From assembly GCF_024436395.1 (NCBI RefSeq), contig NZ_JAFMZO010000003.1, positions 868,001 through 932,000 on the forward strand: a stretch of 64,000 nt of DNA, given 5' to 3'. The first letter of the stretch is position 1. Every line of letters begins with the position of its first letter. The translations under genes were made by a program, and so were the position numbers. Under the pieces are notes generated by a model. It ran no database searches, was not told where the DNA came from, and worked only from the letters and a program-made list of their open reading frames with translations. Below, piece after piece: positions 9,098 to 18,111 of this stretch. This DNA is from Paradesertivirga mongoliensis. Its GTDB lineage: Bacteria; Bacteroidota; Bacteroidia; Sphingobacteriales; Sphingobacteriaceae.

Positions 9098-11266
9098 CTA
9101 TTGTGCAGTTATTTCAAAAACAGAACTTGTTATCGGGTTGACTCTGCCAGGTGCCAGATTAAACCCCACCTTCATCAAATAATCACCGCTAAAGGTCTTA
9201 CCATTATCCGGGTGAGTAGATTTTGTATCCGGGAGTAAATTAATCTCTTCAAATTTATATTGTTTCGAAGGATCTAAGCCATCTAAAAGTACCTTTCCGA
9301 GATATTCCTTTCTTCGATAGTTCAAAATATAATTGAACAACACAGCTCTGTTTTTATTTTCGCTGACGTACATCAGCGCAGCTCGCGGTTCTTCGTAGGG
9401 GGATACAAGACGATAAAGGTCGCCAAACCAAATTACATCGCTTATACGCTTATAATTTTTAACTGCTTCATTACTGAATTTTATCTCCTGTTCGGTCATG
9501 TTGTTCACACGGATGTCATAACCCATCTTTCCCATCATGGCAACATCTGTGCGAAACTTGACTGGTTGTTTACCCATTGATGTAACGTGACTGGAAACCG
9601 TAAGCGAAGGAAAAAAATTGAGGTATCCCCACTGAATAAAGACACGTTCAAAAGCATCGGTATTATCACTCGGCCAAAACTCTGTAAAGTACTTCAAAGC
9701 CCCGTAATCGGTACGACCGCCCCCGCCTGCGCATAACATGATGGGTAAATGAGGGTACTTTTTTCTAATCCGTTCCAGAACAGAGTACAGGCTTTTTGTA
9801 TAATCGATAAACAGATTCGATTGATTCTCCTTGAGATAAGGTGAATACTGGTTGGTCATCATGCGATTACAATCCCATTTAATGAATGCTATACCCGGAT
9901 TTTGGGTCATTAAATCATCAACGATCTTGTATACAAAGTCCTGAACTTTGGGGTTGCTGAGATCCAGAACCAGTTGATTTCTGGAATAATGTTCCTCCCG
10001 GTTTGGGAGCTTTAAAACCCATTCGGGATGTTTTTCATAAAGCTCACTCTTGGGACTAACCATTTCGGGTTCCAGCCAGATACCAAACTTTAAATCCTTG
10101 TCTTCCGCCTGCTTTACCAAATAGCCAATACCACTCGGGAGCTTCTTTTTGTCAACCTGCCAATCGCCCAGCGCTGTTTTATCAGCATCTCTGGGATATT
10201 TATTTCCAAACCAGCCATCATCTAATAAAAACAGATCGACACCTAGTTTTTTAGCGCCGTCAAAAAGCTCCACCAACAACTTTTCGTCAAAATCCATGTG
10301 GGTTGCTTCCCAATTGTTAAGCAAAGTTAAACGTGGTTCTTTACCGTCGAGAACACCATAGTTCCTGGCCCAGCGATGTAGGTTTCGGCTGGCCTGCCCC
10401 TTCCCCTTTTTTGTATAAGTGAAGATGAATTCGGGGGTTACAAAGGTTTTTCCCGGTGCTAGTTTATACTCAGAGGCATATGGATTCATTCCGGAAACTA
10501 CACGTAGTCCATTCGACTGATCAATTTCGAAAAGACACTGAAAGTTGCCCGACCAGCCCAGTGTACCTGCAATTAATTCGCCACTTGTCTCATCAGATGG
10601 CTTGTTTAACGACAGATAGAACACGGGGGTTCGGTACATATGAGCTCTCGTACCCAATTTGCTGTCCAATACCTTCATCCCCGTACTCAATTGGTTTTCT
10701 TTCATCCGCATCTCCGTCATGTAGTCCCCGTCAAATTGAGTGAGCCAATATTTCGAAGCGTCAAAATGCAGCATAGAAGATGCATAGTTAGTCAGGGTAA
10801 CAGCCTTTTTCTCCTGGTGTTTAATCTCTGTCCAGGTCCTGATAATATCCTCGTTAAAGTGTGCTGCATAGTGCAAGGTTACTTCTACCGGATATTTGGG
10901 GTCTTTTAAATAAATAGATGTTACGGTGATGTTGTCGCCTTGTTTAACACTGCTATGTTTTGTGTAAAGCAATTGTAAGGAAGGATTTCCATCGGCATGT
11001 ACCATGCGAATGGCGGGTTCAAATAAATCCTCCATCCCGGCGGCGATGTAAGCCTCTTTACGGGTGACTTTTAGCAGATCCCTGTCTGAAGGATGACTTA
11101 ACTTTTGTCCTAAATAACTTTGATAAACCTTATTATTACTCCCTACAGTAAGAAGCAGTTCGGTATTATTAGTTTGGATGGCGATGGTTTTGCTGCCCGA
11201 CTGTGCATAGAGATGTTGTTCAGACAGCAGACAGAAAGCCAGCAGTAGCGCGAAATAGCGAATCAT
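9098..11266 (-). CDS. Secreted alpha-galactosidase, GH36
   Basis: Releases terminal alpha-galactose from oligosaccharides, probably in the periplasm. The start at 11266 (MIRYFALLLAFCLLSEQHLYAQ) gives a clean signal peptide; the longer frame back to 11341 would overlap the upstream gene. GH36 signatures in order: an N-terminal beta-supersandwich with WLTQFDGDYMTEMRM; LFLLDDGWFG; FGIWLEPEMVSP; nucleophile Asp465 in FIKWDCNR; and acid/base Asp534 in EFWPSDNTDAFER. The C-terminal beta domain is present. At 722 residues it is full length for bacterial GH36. It follows the six-hairpin glycosidase gene by 13 bp, so the two are very likely cotranscribed. Alpha-galactosyl side chains occur on galactomannans and some pectins; the substrate is not determined. 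Confidence 0.92.
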   Translation of the reverse strand: MIRYFALLLAFCLLSEQHLYAQSGSKTIAIQTNNTELLLTVGSNNKVYQSYLGQKLSHPSDRDLLKVTRKEAYIAAGMEDLFEPAIRMVHADGNPSLQLLYTKHSSVKQGDNITVTSIYLKDPKYPVEVTLHYAAHFNEDIIRTWTEIKHQEKKAVTLTNYASSMLHFDASKYWLTQFDGDYMTEMRMKENQLSTGMKVLDSKLGTRAHMYRTPVFYLSLNKPSDETSGELIAGTLGWSGNFQCLFEIDQSNGLRVVSGMNPYASEYKLAPGKTFVTPEFIFTYTKKGKGQASRNLHRWARNYGVLDGKEPRLTLLNNWEATHMDFDEKLLVELFDGAKKLGVDLFLLDDGWFGNKYPRDADKTALGDWQVDKKKLPSGIGYLVKQAEDKDLKFGIWLEPEMVSPKSELYEKHPEWVLKLPNREEHYSRNQLVLDLSNPKVQDFVYKIVDDLMTQNPGIAFIKWDCNRMMTNQYSPYLKENQSNLFIDYTKSLYSVLERIRKKYPHLPIMLCAGGGGRTDYGALKYFTEFWPSDNTDAFERVFIQWGYLNFFPSLTVSSHVTSMGKQPVKFRTDVAMMGKMGYDIRVNNMTEQEIKFSNEAVKNYKRISDVIWFGDLYRLVSPYEEPRAALMYVSENKNRAVLFNYILNYRRKEYLGKVLLDGLDPSKQYKFEEINLLPDTKSTHPDNGKTFSGDYLMKVGFNLAPGRVNPITSSVFEITAQ

Positions 11267-11279
11267 GGATGTGAAATTA

Positions 11280-13361
11280 TTATAATGTGATCTTTTGAGT
11301 TGCACCTTCTTTAACGGTGTATTTTTTTGTTTTCCCGTCATTATTTACAGCTATGGTCAGCTTTTGCCCCGGAGCTCTGTTTATAGTAATATCGAATTTG
11401 CTCCCGAATGAATGTACGTTTTTTAAAGCCATCTTATCCCAGCCTTTCGGTAATCTGGGAGTGCAATCAAAGCTTCTGAGACCAACCGGACGCATTCCGA
11501 ACAGGCCTTCGGTAAAAATGCGACAGTATAAGCCACTTTCAGCAGATAAATGTCGTTGATTTCCTTCGGGATAGGCTTCTACCGGATAAGGTACATGCTC
11601 GCCAAGCAATCGCCTGCGGGAATAATAGCGGATGAAATCCATCGCTTTCTCGGTTTCACCTGCTTCTAGCACGCCCCGTAAAGCGTAAAGAGTTGAGCGG
11701 TCCCAGAAAGTACCTTTGCCCGCTTCCGTCGCCAATCCATCTTTTGTCCATAGGCGCGGAGAGAACAGGGCATTGATAGTACCTTCTTTACGATCAAAAA
11801 TACCCACGGTCAATGGGAGACAAATCCAGGCTCTGAGCACATTGAGTCCCTCATGATACCGATACGTTTCAAAACCCTCTACATTTGCAGCGAAGTATTT
11901 ATCGATATTTTTTCGCAGCTCTGCTGCTTGTCGCAGATATGCCTCAGTTTGTGACTTGGGCTTTCCGAGATGCTCTCCAAGCATCGCAGCAGAACGCAGT
12001 GCATCGTAATATAAAGTATTGGTAGAAAGGTTTGCTTTACCAGCAGAGAAACGATTTTCCAGTTCATCACTGTCCGAGGTCACTACCCCATCGCCATTTA
12101 ATTTTCGCCGGCTGTATTCCAGGCTCCACTCAATTAAGGGCCATAACACTTTGGCAGAATCGATATTTCCATACGATAGCGCATAGCGTGACGCCCCGTA
12201 CGCAATCATTGCCATGTCCCCGCGGTCTTTAGCACCATGCCAAAAAGCATCTCCTTCGGCGACTATCGAACTGGGGATGGGTTTATATTCCGGATTCATA
12301 TAGCGGGCAAAATGCCTGTAAGCATTCATCGCCGAGAGATTGCCAACCCTGTCGCCTAAAAAAGCAAAAAACGGGTTCACATACTCGGCCTGATCGTTCG
12401 CCCAAATAGCAGCGTAATAAGCCAGCCCGCCCGGGCCATGCATGTATCCGCCTTTGGTTTTATAAATACTTTCGGTTGCCCGGATCTTTGCGAAATCGAA
12501 AGCAGTATTTAATATCTTATCCGGGGTTTCTAATTGCAGGCGATCTAACACTCCTTCAACACGTTGAATACGTGCTTTTTTCTCTTCTTCGGTATTAATT
12601 GCCGCCAAAGCATTCGGAGTATCGCTTGCAAGGAAATACACTGTAAACGATACCGTCTTTCCGGGAGCAATTGTAACGCTGCCATCATTCACAGTTCCGG
12701 TAATAATAGAATGCTGCGCGGCTTTGCTGCGTGTAGGGTCAGTTCTCACCTCTCTCCTTAGATATTCCATAAAAACAGTTAGCGGCTGATCGGTAATGTT
12801 CTTAAACACAAACTCTTCCAGTGCCATTGGTCGCTCTGTCGACGGAAACAAAGACCGTTGGATGCTCACCATGGCAGGGCTCCCCGCCTGAGCATTTACC
12901 CGCATTACACCTTTATGACTGATATCTTTTATATTATAGGAAAGATCGCCGGTGCGGCCCTTTCCGTTTACTGCCGAGTCGAGTCTAATCAAGCGGTTGT
13001 TAACATAGAACCGCGGCAGGTCGCTATCGCTAAATGAATGACTGATATGTGTACGTGTACCATCGGGAAGCATCCGGAACGTAGGAAAAACTACCGTTCG
13101 CGAAATCTTTGATCTTCCAGCTTTATCCAGCCCGTATTGCACCCATAAAGCCACCTTCTCGCCCGCCATCTCAATGTGGTCGGTATGTGGTAAGCGGTTT
13201 TGAATATTCCACTTAATACTTCCATCGGGTTGAATCGCCCAGCGGTCATCCTGAACGGGCAGTGTCGTGTTTTGTGCCGACACGTCAAAACCAGCCAGGC
13301 AAAGAAAGAAGAAAGTTATAACCAGTTGAATTTTTCTAAAGATGAATTTTTCGGTTCTCAT
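11280..13361 (-). CDS. Secreted six-hairpin (alpha/alpha)6 glycosidase-like protein, family unassigned
   Basis: I do not recognise the exact family. The start at 13361 (MRTEKFIFRKIQLVITFFFLCLAG) gives a signal peptide ending near VSAQ; an upstream in-frame ATG at 13394 would add 11 untypical residues. The N-terminal 260 residues look like a beta-sandwich, and the rest resembles an alpha/alpha toroid as in GH78, GH63 or GH127-like enzymes. Conserved-looking acidic and aromatic blocks include YYAAIWANDQAEYVNPF, SIVAEGDAFWHG and GTFWDRSTLYALRG, with a short beta-sandwich at the C-terminus. Catalytic residues cannot be assigned by eye. It is first in an operon with the GH36 alpha-galactosidase. 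Its divergent upstream region carries a striking inverted repeat. Confidence 0.7.
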   Translation of the reverse strand: MRTEKFIFRKIQLVITFFFLCLAGFDVSAQNTTLPVQDDRWAIQPDGSIKWNIQNRLPHTDHIEMAGEKVALWVQYGLDKAGRSKISRTVVFPTFRMLPDGTRTHISHSFSDSDLPRFYVNNRLIRLDSAVNGKGRTGDLSYNIKDISHKGVMRVNAQAGSPAMVSIQRSLFPSTERPMALEEFVFKNITDQPLTVFMEYLRREVRTDPTRSKAAQHSIITGTVNDGSVTIAPGKTVSFTVYFLASDTPNALAAINTEEEKKARIQRVEGVLDRLQLETPDKILNTAFDFAKIRATESIYKTKGGYMHGPGGLAYYAAIWANDQAEYVNPFFAFLGDRVGNLSAMNAYRHFARYMNPEYKPIPSSIVAEGDAFWHGAKDRGDMAMIAYGASRYALSYGNIDSAKVLWPLIEWSLEYSRRKLNGDGVVTSDSDELENRFSAGKANLSTNTLYYDALRSAAMLGEHLGKPKSQTEAYLRQAAELRKNIDKYFAANVEGFETYRYHEGLNVLRAWICLPLTVGIFDRKEGTINALFSPRLWTKDGLATEAGKGTFWDRSTLYALRGVLEAGETEKAMDFIRYYSRRRLLGEHVPYPVEAYPEGNQRHLSAESGLYCRIFTEGLFGMRPVGLRSFDCTPRLPKGWDKMALKNVHSFGSKFDITINRAPGQKLTIAVNNDGKTKKYTVKEGATQKITL

Positions 13362-13472
13362 ATAATCGTATGGGTGTATTTTAAAATGCTGCAATGCATC
13401 GGCTGTTGGCGGTCAGTTTCGCTTGCTTAACCGACGCATTTTTTCACTCTGCTATCAATCAAGGAATCATTC

Positions 13473-13536
13473 AAAAACTTTGGTTTTCACTCAATATAAT
13501 TGGAGTATGCAATTGAGAAATAAAACCAAAGTTTTT
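13473..13536. promoter_or_regulatory. Large two-level inverted repeat in a divergent promoter region
   Basis: Perfect 15-bp arms AAAAACTTTGGTTTT (13473-13487) and AAAACCAAAGTTTTT (13522-13536) enclose a second perfect pair, CTCAAT (13490-13495) and ATTGAG (13512-13517). It lies between the divergent starts 13361 and 13685. There is no T-tract exit and no converging gene, so an operator for a dimeric regulator or a cruciform fits better than a terminator. Confidence 0.55.
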
Positions 13537-13684
13537 ATTTAGCATAGTTAGCTTAATATTCAACTGGATTACCATAATGGCCCAAAAACAGGCCAAAACA
13601 GCTCAATACGCAACTTTCCGCATCGGGCCGGATTTTTTATACAGGATTTTGGACTTACCTTTAATCACCGATTAATAATCCTGT

Positions 13685-15214
13685 ATGAAGTTTTTAAGAG
13701 TTAAAATGTGTGTAGCCTTTTTCGCGGCTTTGATTTTGTTTTCTTTTCAACCTGCCTACTGGCAATCTAAATTCATTAAAGTAGATCAAGACGGAACGAT
13801 CAGTTACATTCCCGATGAGAAAGGAAATATCATCCCAGATTTCAGCCGGGTGGGGTATCATAAAGGGAACCGGGATATTCCTGTTTTACCGATCGTAAAA
13901 ACCCTTTCGCCATCGGGAAGCAGTACCGATGAGGCGGCAATCCAGTCAGCCATTAACGAGCTCTCCAAAAGAGATCCCGACAAGAACGGATTCAGAGGGG
14001 CTATCCTCTTAAAAAAAGGAGTGTATAAAATCCCCGGAACTATTCACATAAATGCCAGCGGTATTGTTTTACGAGGAGAGGGGGACGAACAATACGGGAC
14101 GAAGTTAATAGCCACCGGAAAAGACAAGCGAAATCTAATTTCTATTAGCGGCCAGGGATCGCTGGCGGAAGTTACCGGCAGTCGCAGGAAGATCGCAGAT
14201 TCATATGTACCGGTAGGAGCTTTTTCATTTATGCTGGAGTCGGCCTCCGGATTAAAAGCAGGCGACAAAATTGTCGTGCTCAGACCGGGCACTAAAAACT
14301 GGATCTCAGATATCAAGATGGACCAGATCGTAGAGCGCCAGGGCACCAAGCAATGGCAAGCCAAAGAATACGATCTTCATTTCGAGCGTGAAATCACCAA
14401 AATAGAAGGCAACAAAGTCTTCATCGACAATCCCGTGGTGATGGCAATGGAAGCTAACTATGGAGGAGGTGAAATTTATAAATACAGCTTTAATAACCGC
14501 ATTGCTGAAGTGGGAATTGAGAATATGCGATTTGAGTCGGAGTATGCAAACGACACCGATGAAGAGCATTCATGGATTGCGGTGGAAATAAACAAGGCAG
14601 AAAATTGCTGGGTTAAGAACGTAACTTCTAAATACTTCGCCTACTCCTGTGTAAGCCTCGAAAATGACGCAAAGTTTATCACCATAAGGGATTCGAAATG
14701 CCTGGATGCAAAATCTGTGATTACGGGCGGGCGCCGGTATTCCTTTAATAACGACGGGCAGTTGAATCTGTTCATGAACCTGGAAACTACCGAAGGCCGG
14801 CACGATTTCGTTACCGGAGCCAAAGTACTCGGGCCTAATGTATTTTACAATTGCAAAGCATCCCAAACACATGCCGATATCGGACCTCACCATCGCTGGG
14901 CTGTGGGTACTTTATACGACAATGTGCAAACAGACGGCGCCATCAATGTTCAGGACAGAGGTAAAATGGGAAGCGGACATGGCTGGTCCGGAGCTAATCA
15001 GGTGGTTTGGAATTGCAAGGCAAAAGAAGCAGCTGTACAGAATCCATGGGCCTCGGCAAAAAACTATTGCATTGGATTTCAGGGAAAAAAAGCCGGTGGG
15101 GCATTCCCCGACCGTACCGATGGTGAATGGGAAGGACATAATCAACCCGGGCTTACCCCTCCATCCTTGTATCGTGCGCAATTGGAAGCACGCCAAAACT
15201 CAAAAGAAGAATAA
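13685..15214 (+). CDS. Secreted right-handed beta-helix protein, probable pectin-active lyase
   Basis: A 509-residue exported protein with signal peptide MKFLRVKMCVAFFAALILFS. It has the opening PDFSRVGYHKG and DEAAIQSAINELS followed by GAILLKKGVYKI, which marks Pectate_lyase_3-type beta-helix proteins. Histidine-rich and Gly-rich motifs near the C-terminus (THADIGPHHRWAVGTLYDN, GSGHGWSGANQVVWNC) may form the active site. It shares its N-terminal layout with the protein at 20974-22518, so the two are distant paralogues. The gene precedes a GH105 unsaturated-galacturonyl hydrolase by 14 bp. This suggests that it makes unsaturated pectic oligosaccharides which GH105 then processes. The lyase activity is inferred from fold and neighbour. 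Confidence 0.7.
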   Translation: MKFLRVKMCVAFFAALILFSFQPAYWQSKFIKVDQDGTISYIPDEKGNIIPDFSRVGYHKGNRDIPVLPIVKTLSPSGSSTDEAAIQSAINELSKRDPDKNGFRGAILLKKGVYKIPGTIHINASGIVLRGEGDEQYGTKLIATGKDKRNLISISGQGSLAEVTGSRRKIADSYVPVGAFSFMLESASGLKAGDKIVVLRPGTKNWISDIKMDQIVERQGTKQWQAKEYDLHFEREITKIEGNKVFIDNPVVMAMEANYGGGEIYKYSFNNRIAEVGIENMRFESEYANDTDEEHSWIAVEINKAENCWVKNVTSKYFAYSCVSLENDAKFITIRDSKCLDAKSVITGGRRYSFNNDGQLNLFMNLETTEGRHDFVTGAKVLGPNVFYNCKASQTHADIGPHHRWAVGTLYDNVQTDGAINVQDRGKMGSGHGWSGANQVVWNCKAKEAAVQNPWASAKNYCIGFQGKKAGGAFPDRTDGEWEGHNQPGLTPPSLYRAQLEARQNSKEE

Positions 15215-15228
15215 CAATCGATAATTAT

Positions 15229-16371
15229 ATGAGGACAACTATTGTTAAAAGTTTAATATGTGCTGCAGCCTTTCTGCAAATAGAAAGCACTGTTTATGCC
15301 CAATCAAAAACTGCGGATTATTTTAAAAACTGGCCAAAAGGAACTTCACCAAAACAAATAGGAGATCGTGTGGCGAACCGGTTTATCGAAACCCCGCATC
15401 CCAATTTTGGCCGCCCAACGCCGCCCGCCCGTATCACCTATCCGGAAGTATGTGCATGGTATGGTTCATTAACGTTTGCAAGGGAAAGCAATAATAAAGG
15501 TCTTACTAAAAAGCTGGCGAAACGATTTGAGCCCCTTTTTGGCGAAGAAGCTAAACTAGTGCCCCTCCCCGACCACGTAGATCATACCGTTTTTGGAGCT
15601 GTGCCATTGGAGCTTTACATGCAGACAAAACAGCCGAAATATCTCACGATGGGGCAGCACATGGCCGACAAGCAATGGGGGCCGCCGGAAGGACCTCGTG
15701 TAAAACCAGAATCGCATGAGTTTTATAAGCAGGGATTCACCTGGCAAACCCGACTTTGGATTGACGATATGTTCATGATTACGGCCGTACAGGCTCAGGC
15801 TTACCGCGCCACCGGTGACCCGAAATACATCGAGCGGGCAGCCAGGGAGATGGTTTTTTATCTTGATAAATTACAAAGACCAAACGGATTGTTCTATCAT
15901 GCGCCAGATGTTCCTTTCTTTTGGGGCAGAGGAGACGGCTGGATGGCCGCCGGAATGGCTGAATTATTAAGCTCGCTGCCACAAAACAACCCCAACCGGG
16001 AGCGCATTATGCAGGGTTATAAAACGATGATGTCCTCCTTATTAAAATATCAGGCCGAAAGTGGCATGTGGCGTCAGCTGATCGACGACCCCGAATCATG
16101 GCCCGAAACTTCTTCAACCGGAATGTTCACGTTCGCTATGATCACCGGGGTAAAAAACGGCTGGCTCGAGAAAGATACTTATGGTCCGGCTGCCCGGAAA
16201 GGTTGGCTTGCGCTGGTATCTTATATCGATGAAAATGCCGATGTACGTGAGGTATGCCAGGGAACAAACAAAAAGAATGACCGGCAATATTATCTCGACA
16301 GAGAGCGTATAACCGGCGATATGCATGGCCAGGCGCCGGTTCTGTGGTGCGCAACAGCCTTACTTCGTTAG
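15229..16371 (+). CDS. Unsaturated rhamnogalacturonyl/galacturonyl hydrolase, GH105
   Basis: Hydrolyses the 4,5-unsaturated uronate at the non-reducing end of oligosaccharides released by pectin or rhamnogalacturonan lyases. The signal peptide ends near TVYAQ, so the enzyme should be periplasmic. The six-hairpin fold shows GH105 hallmarks: PEVCAWYGSLTFA, the WIDDMFM motif with catalytic Asp at 179-180, the FFWGRGDGWMAAGMAELL block (about 231-247), and DMHGQAPVLW near the end. The length of 380 residues is normal. It forms a two-gene operon with the beta-helix protein upstream, closed by the strong terminator at 16389. Confidence 0.92.
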   Translation: MRTTIVKSLICAAAFLQIESTVYAQSKTADYFKNWPKGTSPKQIGDRVANRFIETPHPNFGRPTPPARITYPEVCAWYGSLTFARESNNKGLTKKLAKRFEPLFGEEAKLVPLPDHVDHTVFGAVPLELYMQTKQPKYLTMGQHMADKQWGPPEGPRVKPESHEFYKQGFTWQTRLWIDDMFMITAVQAQAYRATGDPKYIERAAREMVFYLDKLQRPNGLFYHAPDVPFFWGRGDGWMAAGMAELLSSLPQNNPNRERIMQGYKTMMSSLLKYQAESGMWRQLIDDPESWPETSSTGMFTFAMITGVKNGWLEKDTYGPAARKGWLALVSYIDENADVREVCQGTNKKNDRQYYLDRERITGDMHGQAPVLWCATALLR

Positions 16372-16388
16372 ATAAATCATGCTTGTTT

Positions 16389-16427
16389 AATGCCCTTCAT
16401 TGTAGATATTGATGAAGGGCATTTTTT
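16389..16427 (+). terminator. Rho-independent terminator after GH105
   Basis: A perfect 12-bp stem AATGCCCTTCAT / ATGAAGGGCATT with an 11-nt loop is followed by a T-run at 16422-16427. It separates the GH105 operon from the BNR gene and rules out start codons of that gene upstream of 16439. Confidence 0.9.
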
Positions 16428-16438
16428 ATTTCTGCGAT

Positions 16439-17752
16439 ATGTACAAATCAACTTTAAAAAATGTCTTCGGTACGCTTTTCATCATAGCCGCTGTGCAATC
16501 CTATCTGTTAGGCCAGGAACGTTTCTCTGTCTCGAAACTCAGCGAAGACGCAAATATCCGCTCGGACCAACGGCCAATCAACATAGGTTTTTATGATAAA
16601 ACCAGCGATCAAACATTTGTAACCTGGATGGGAGCAAAAAGCACGGCGGTAGTAAAAGCATTGAATCATAAAACCAATGTCTGGTCGGATGATAAAGTTA
16701 TTGGCAATTCCCCTTTTGTGGACAAACACAATTACCCGGGCATGCTAAGAGGTAAAGATAACCGGCTTTATGTATTCTATGGCTGCCATAATTCCACGTT
16801 AAAATTGAGTATTTCGCCAAAGCCGCTCAGTATTGATGGAATTTGGGATGACAAGTTTATCGACATAGCCGAGCGGGCATCTTATCCTGCTCCGGTTATT
16901 ACAAGCGATGGGACTTTCTATGTCTTTTACCGCGACACCCGCCAAACCAATAAGTACTCAGACGACCGGCCCTATCAATTTGTAAAGTCAACAGATATGG
17001 GAAAAACATGGACACGGCAAATGGCGATCGATCCTTTCCCCAGAACCACCGACAATATGTGTGAAGTTTACAATGGAAAAGTGACTTACCAGCCAGCCAG
17101 CAGAGGACAAAAAGCCAAAATCCACCTGGCCTGGACCATAGCAGGCGAAAAACTGGGCAAGCATGCCCATGCCACCTACGGGCGGAATGTTTACTACGCA
17201 TATCTGGATCCCGCAAACGATCACTTATACAACATCAGTGGCAGAGACCTTGGAAAAACCATCGAACAGACCGAGCTTGACGACCATTGCCTTGTACTCG
17301 ATACCGGTATCCCGGAAACGGGCCACTTAGCCGGACTGCAGGTTTCTGTCCACTACCGCGACAATGGTTTTCCGCTGATCTATTTCGACAATCAAAAAAT
17401 GGGCGGCCCCGGATCTGCTACCTGGGACGGCTCAAAGTGGATTTTTGCCAGTATCGAAAGTCCTGGTAACAGTGTCAGGGATTTAAGGGATCCGCGGGAA
17501 CTTGAAAAATTTGGCCCGGAGTCTTTTAGAGTCTATAAGCCTTCAAACGACTTAATTAAAGTTTATAAAACCACAAACGGGGGCCTGAGCTGGCTATTCG
17601 AAACGACAATAGATGTAGGCCAGAAAGTAGACCGGGTTCATGTGATAGACAATGCGCATAATGATGCTAAATTATTGATTACGGAAGCGGGGGACGGCAC
17701 GATGGATGTGCCGAAGAGGGATGTGTTTATAGGCCGGATCGCATCTAAATAA
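16439..17752 (+). CDS. Secreted BNR_4-type beta-propeller protein, candidate polysaccharide lyase (PL24/PL25-like fold)
   Basis: The start at 16439 is chosen because the in-frame upstream ATGs lie in the preceding terminator; it gives a signal peptide ending near SYLLGQ. The 437-residue protein looks like a seven-bladed propeller with the family blocks DKHNYPGMLRG and YVFYGCHN, then ERASYPAPVITSDGTFYVFY and DDHCLV. His97 and His117 are 20 residues apart, and tyrosines follow near 161-164. Ulvan lyases of families PL24 and PL25, as I recall them, use a similarly spaced His pair plus Tyr. Ulvan is a rhamnose-uronic acid polymer, so a lyase acting at a rhamnosyl-uronate bond of a plant or bacterial glycan is plausible here. 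Sialidase activity is unlikely because the Arg triad is not evident. It is monocistronic, between two terminators. Confidence 0.75.
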   Translation: MYKSTLKNVFGTLFIIAAVQSYLLGQERFSVSKLSEDANIRSDQRPINIGFYDKTSDQTFVTWMGAKSTAVVKALNHKTNVWSDDKVIGNSPFVDKHNYPGMLRGKDNRLYVFYGCHNSTLKLSISPKPLSIDGIWDDKFIDIAERASYPAPVITSDGTFYVFYRDTRQTNKYSDDRPYQFVKSTDMGKTWTRQMAIDPFPRTTDNMCEVYNGKVTYQPASRGQKAKIHLAWTIAGEKLGKHAHATYGRNVYYAYLDPANDHLYNISGRDLGKTIEQTELDDHCLVLDTGIPETGHLAGLQVSVHYRDNGFPLIYFDNQKMGGPGSATWDGSKWIFASIESPGNSVRDLRDPRELEKFGPESFRVYKPSNDLIKVYKTTNGGLSWLFETTIDVGQKVDRVHVIDNAHNDAKLLITEAGDGTMDVPKRDVFIGRIASK

Positions 17753-18111
17753 TGGATTCGGCTTTTCTAAGAGTATTATCTGGTCTCGACTGACCAATTC
17801 TAGGGTAAAATAGCAAGGACCGGTAAAATTACAACCCTAACTATATTTAATAAAATGCAGCGGTGGTGACACAACCCCAACCGCCTGTGGCACCTCAAGT
17901 CTGCTGTTGGTGTCTCCACCAATAGCTTAATGACATTGACCAACCGCCTGTGGAACAATATCTAATTTCTAATCGAGAAGAATCCCAGGGCATATTCCTG
18001 CGGTATGGAGTCATAAAAAAGCACGACAGATCTTGCCGTGCCTAAAGTATAACCAATATATGTGGCAGGTAGGATCTGAGGCCACATTGCAGGAAGGAAC
18101 ATTCTCTTTTA
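17753..18111. other. Gene-free region with imperfect hairpin and a repeated 14-mer
   Basis: No coding frame is supported. The sequence CCAACCGCCTGTGG occurs at 17877-17890 and again at 17940-17953. GGTGGTGACAC (17862-17872) and GTGTCTCCACC (17910-17920) form an imperfect inverted pair. A minus-strand terminator lies at 18014-18041. The first part may be the 3' region of the BNR transcript or a decayed repeat. Confidence 0.4.
18014..18041 (-). terminator. Terminator of the GH27-GH28 minus-strand operon
   Basis: On the minus strand GCACGGCA and TGTCGTGC pair with one G-U and are followed by TTTTTT (18020-18015). It lies 70 bp past the stop of the Tat-exported GH28-like gene, the last gene of the run. 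Confidence 0.75.

Noticed and set aside
9098-11341. Longer GH36 frame starting at 11341
   Set aside because: It would overlap the preceding gene by 62 bases and bury the signal peptide at residue 26.
16409-16438. Upstream start codons for the BNR gene
   Set aside because: They fall in the loop and stem of the GH105 terminator and would add residues before a good signal peptide.
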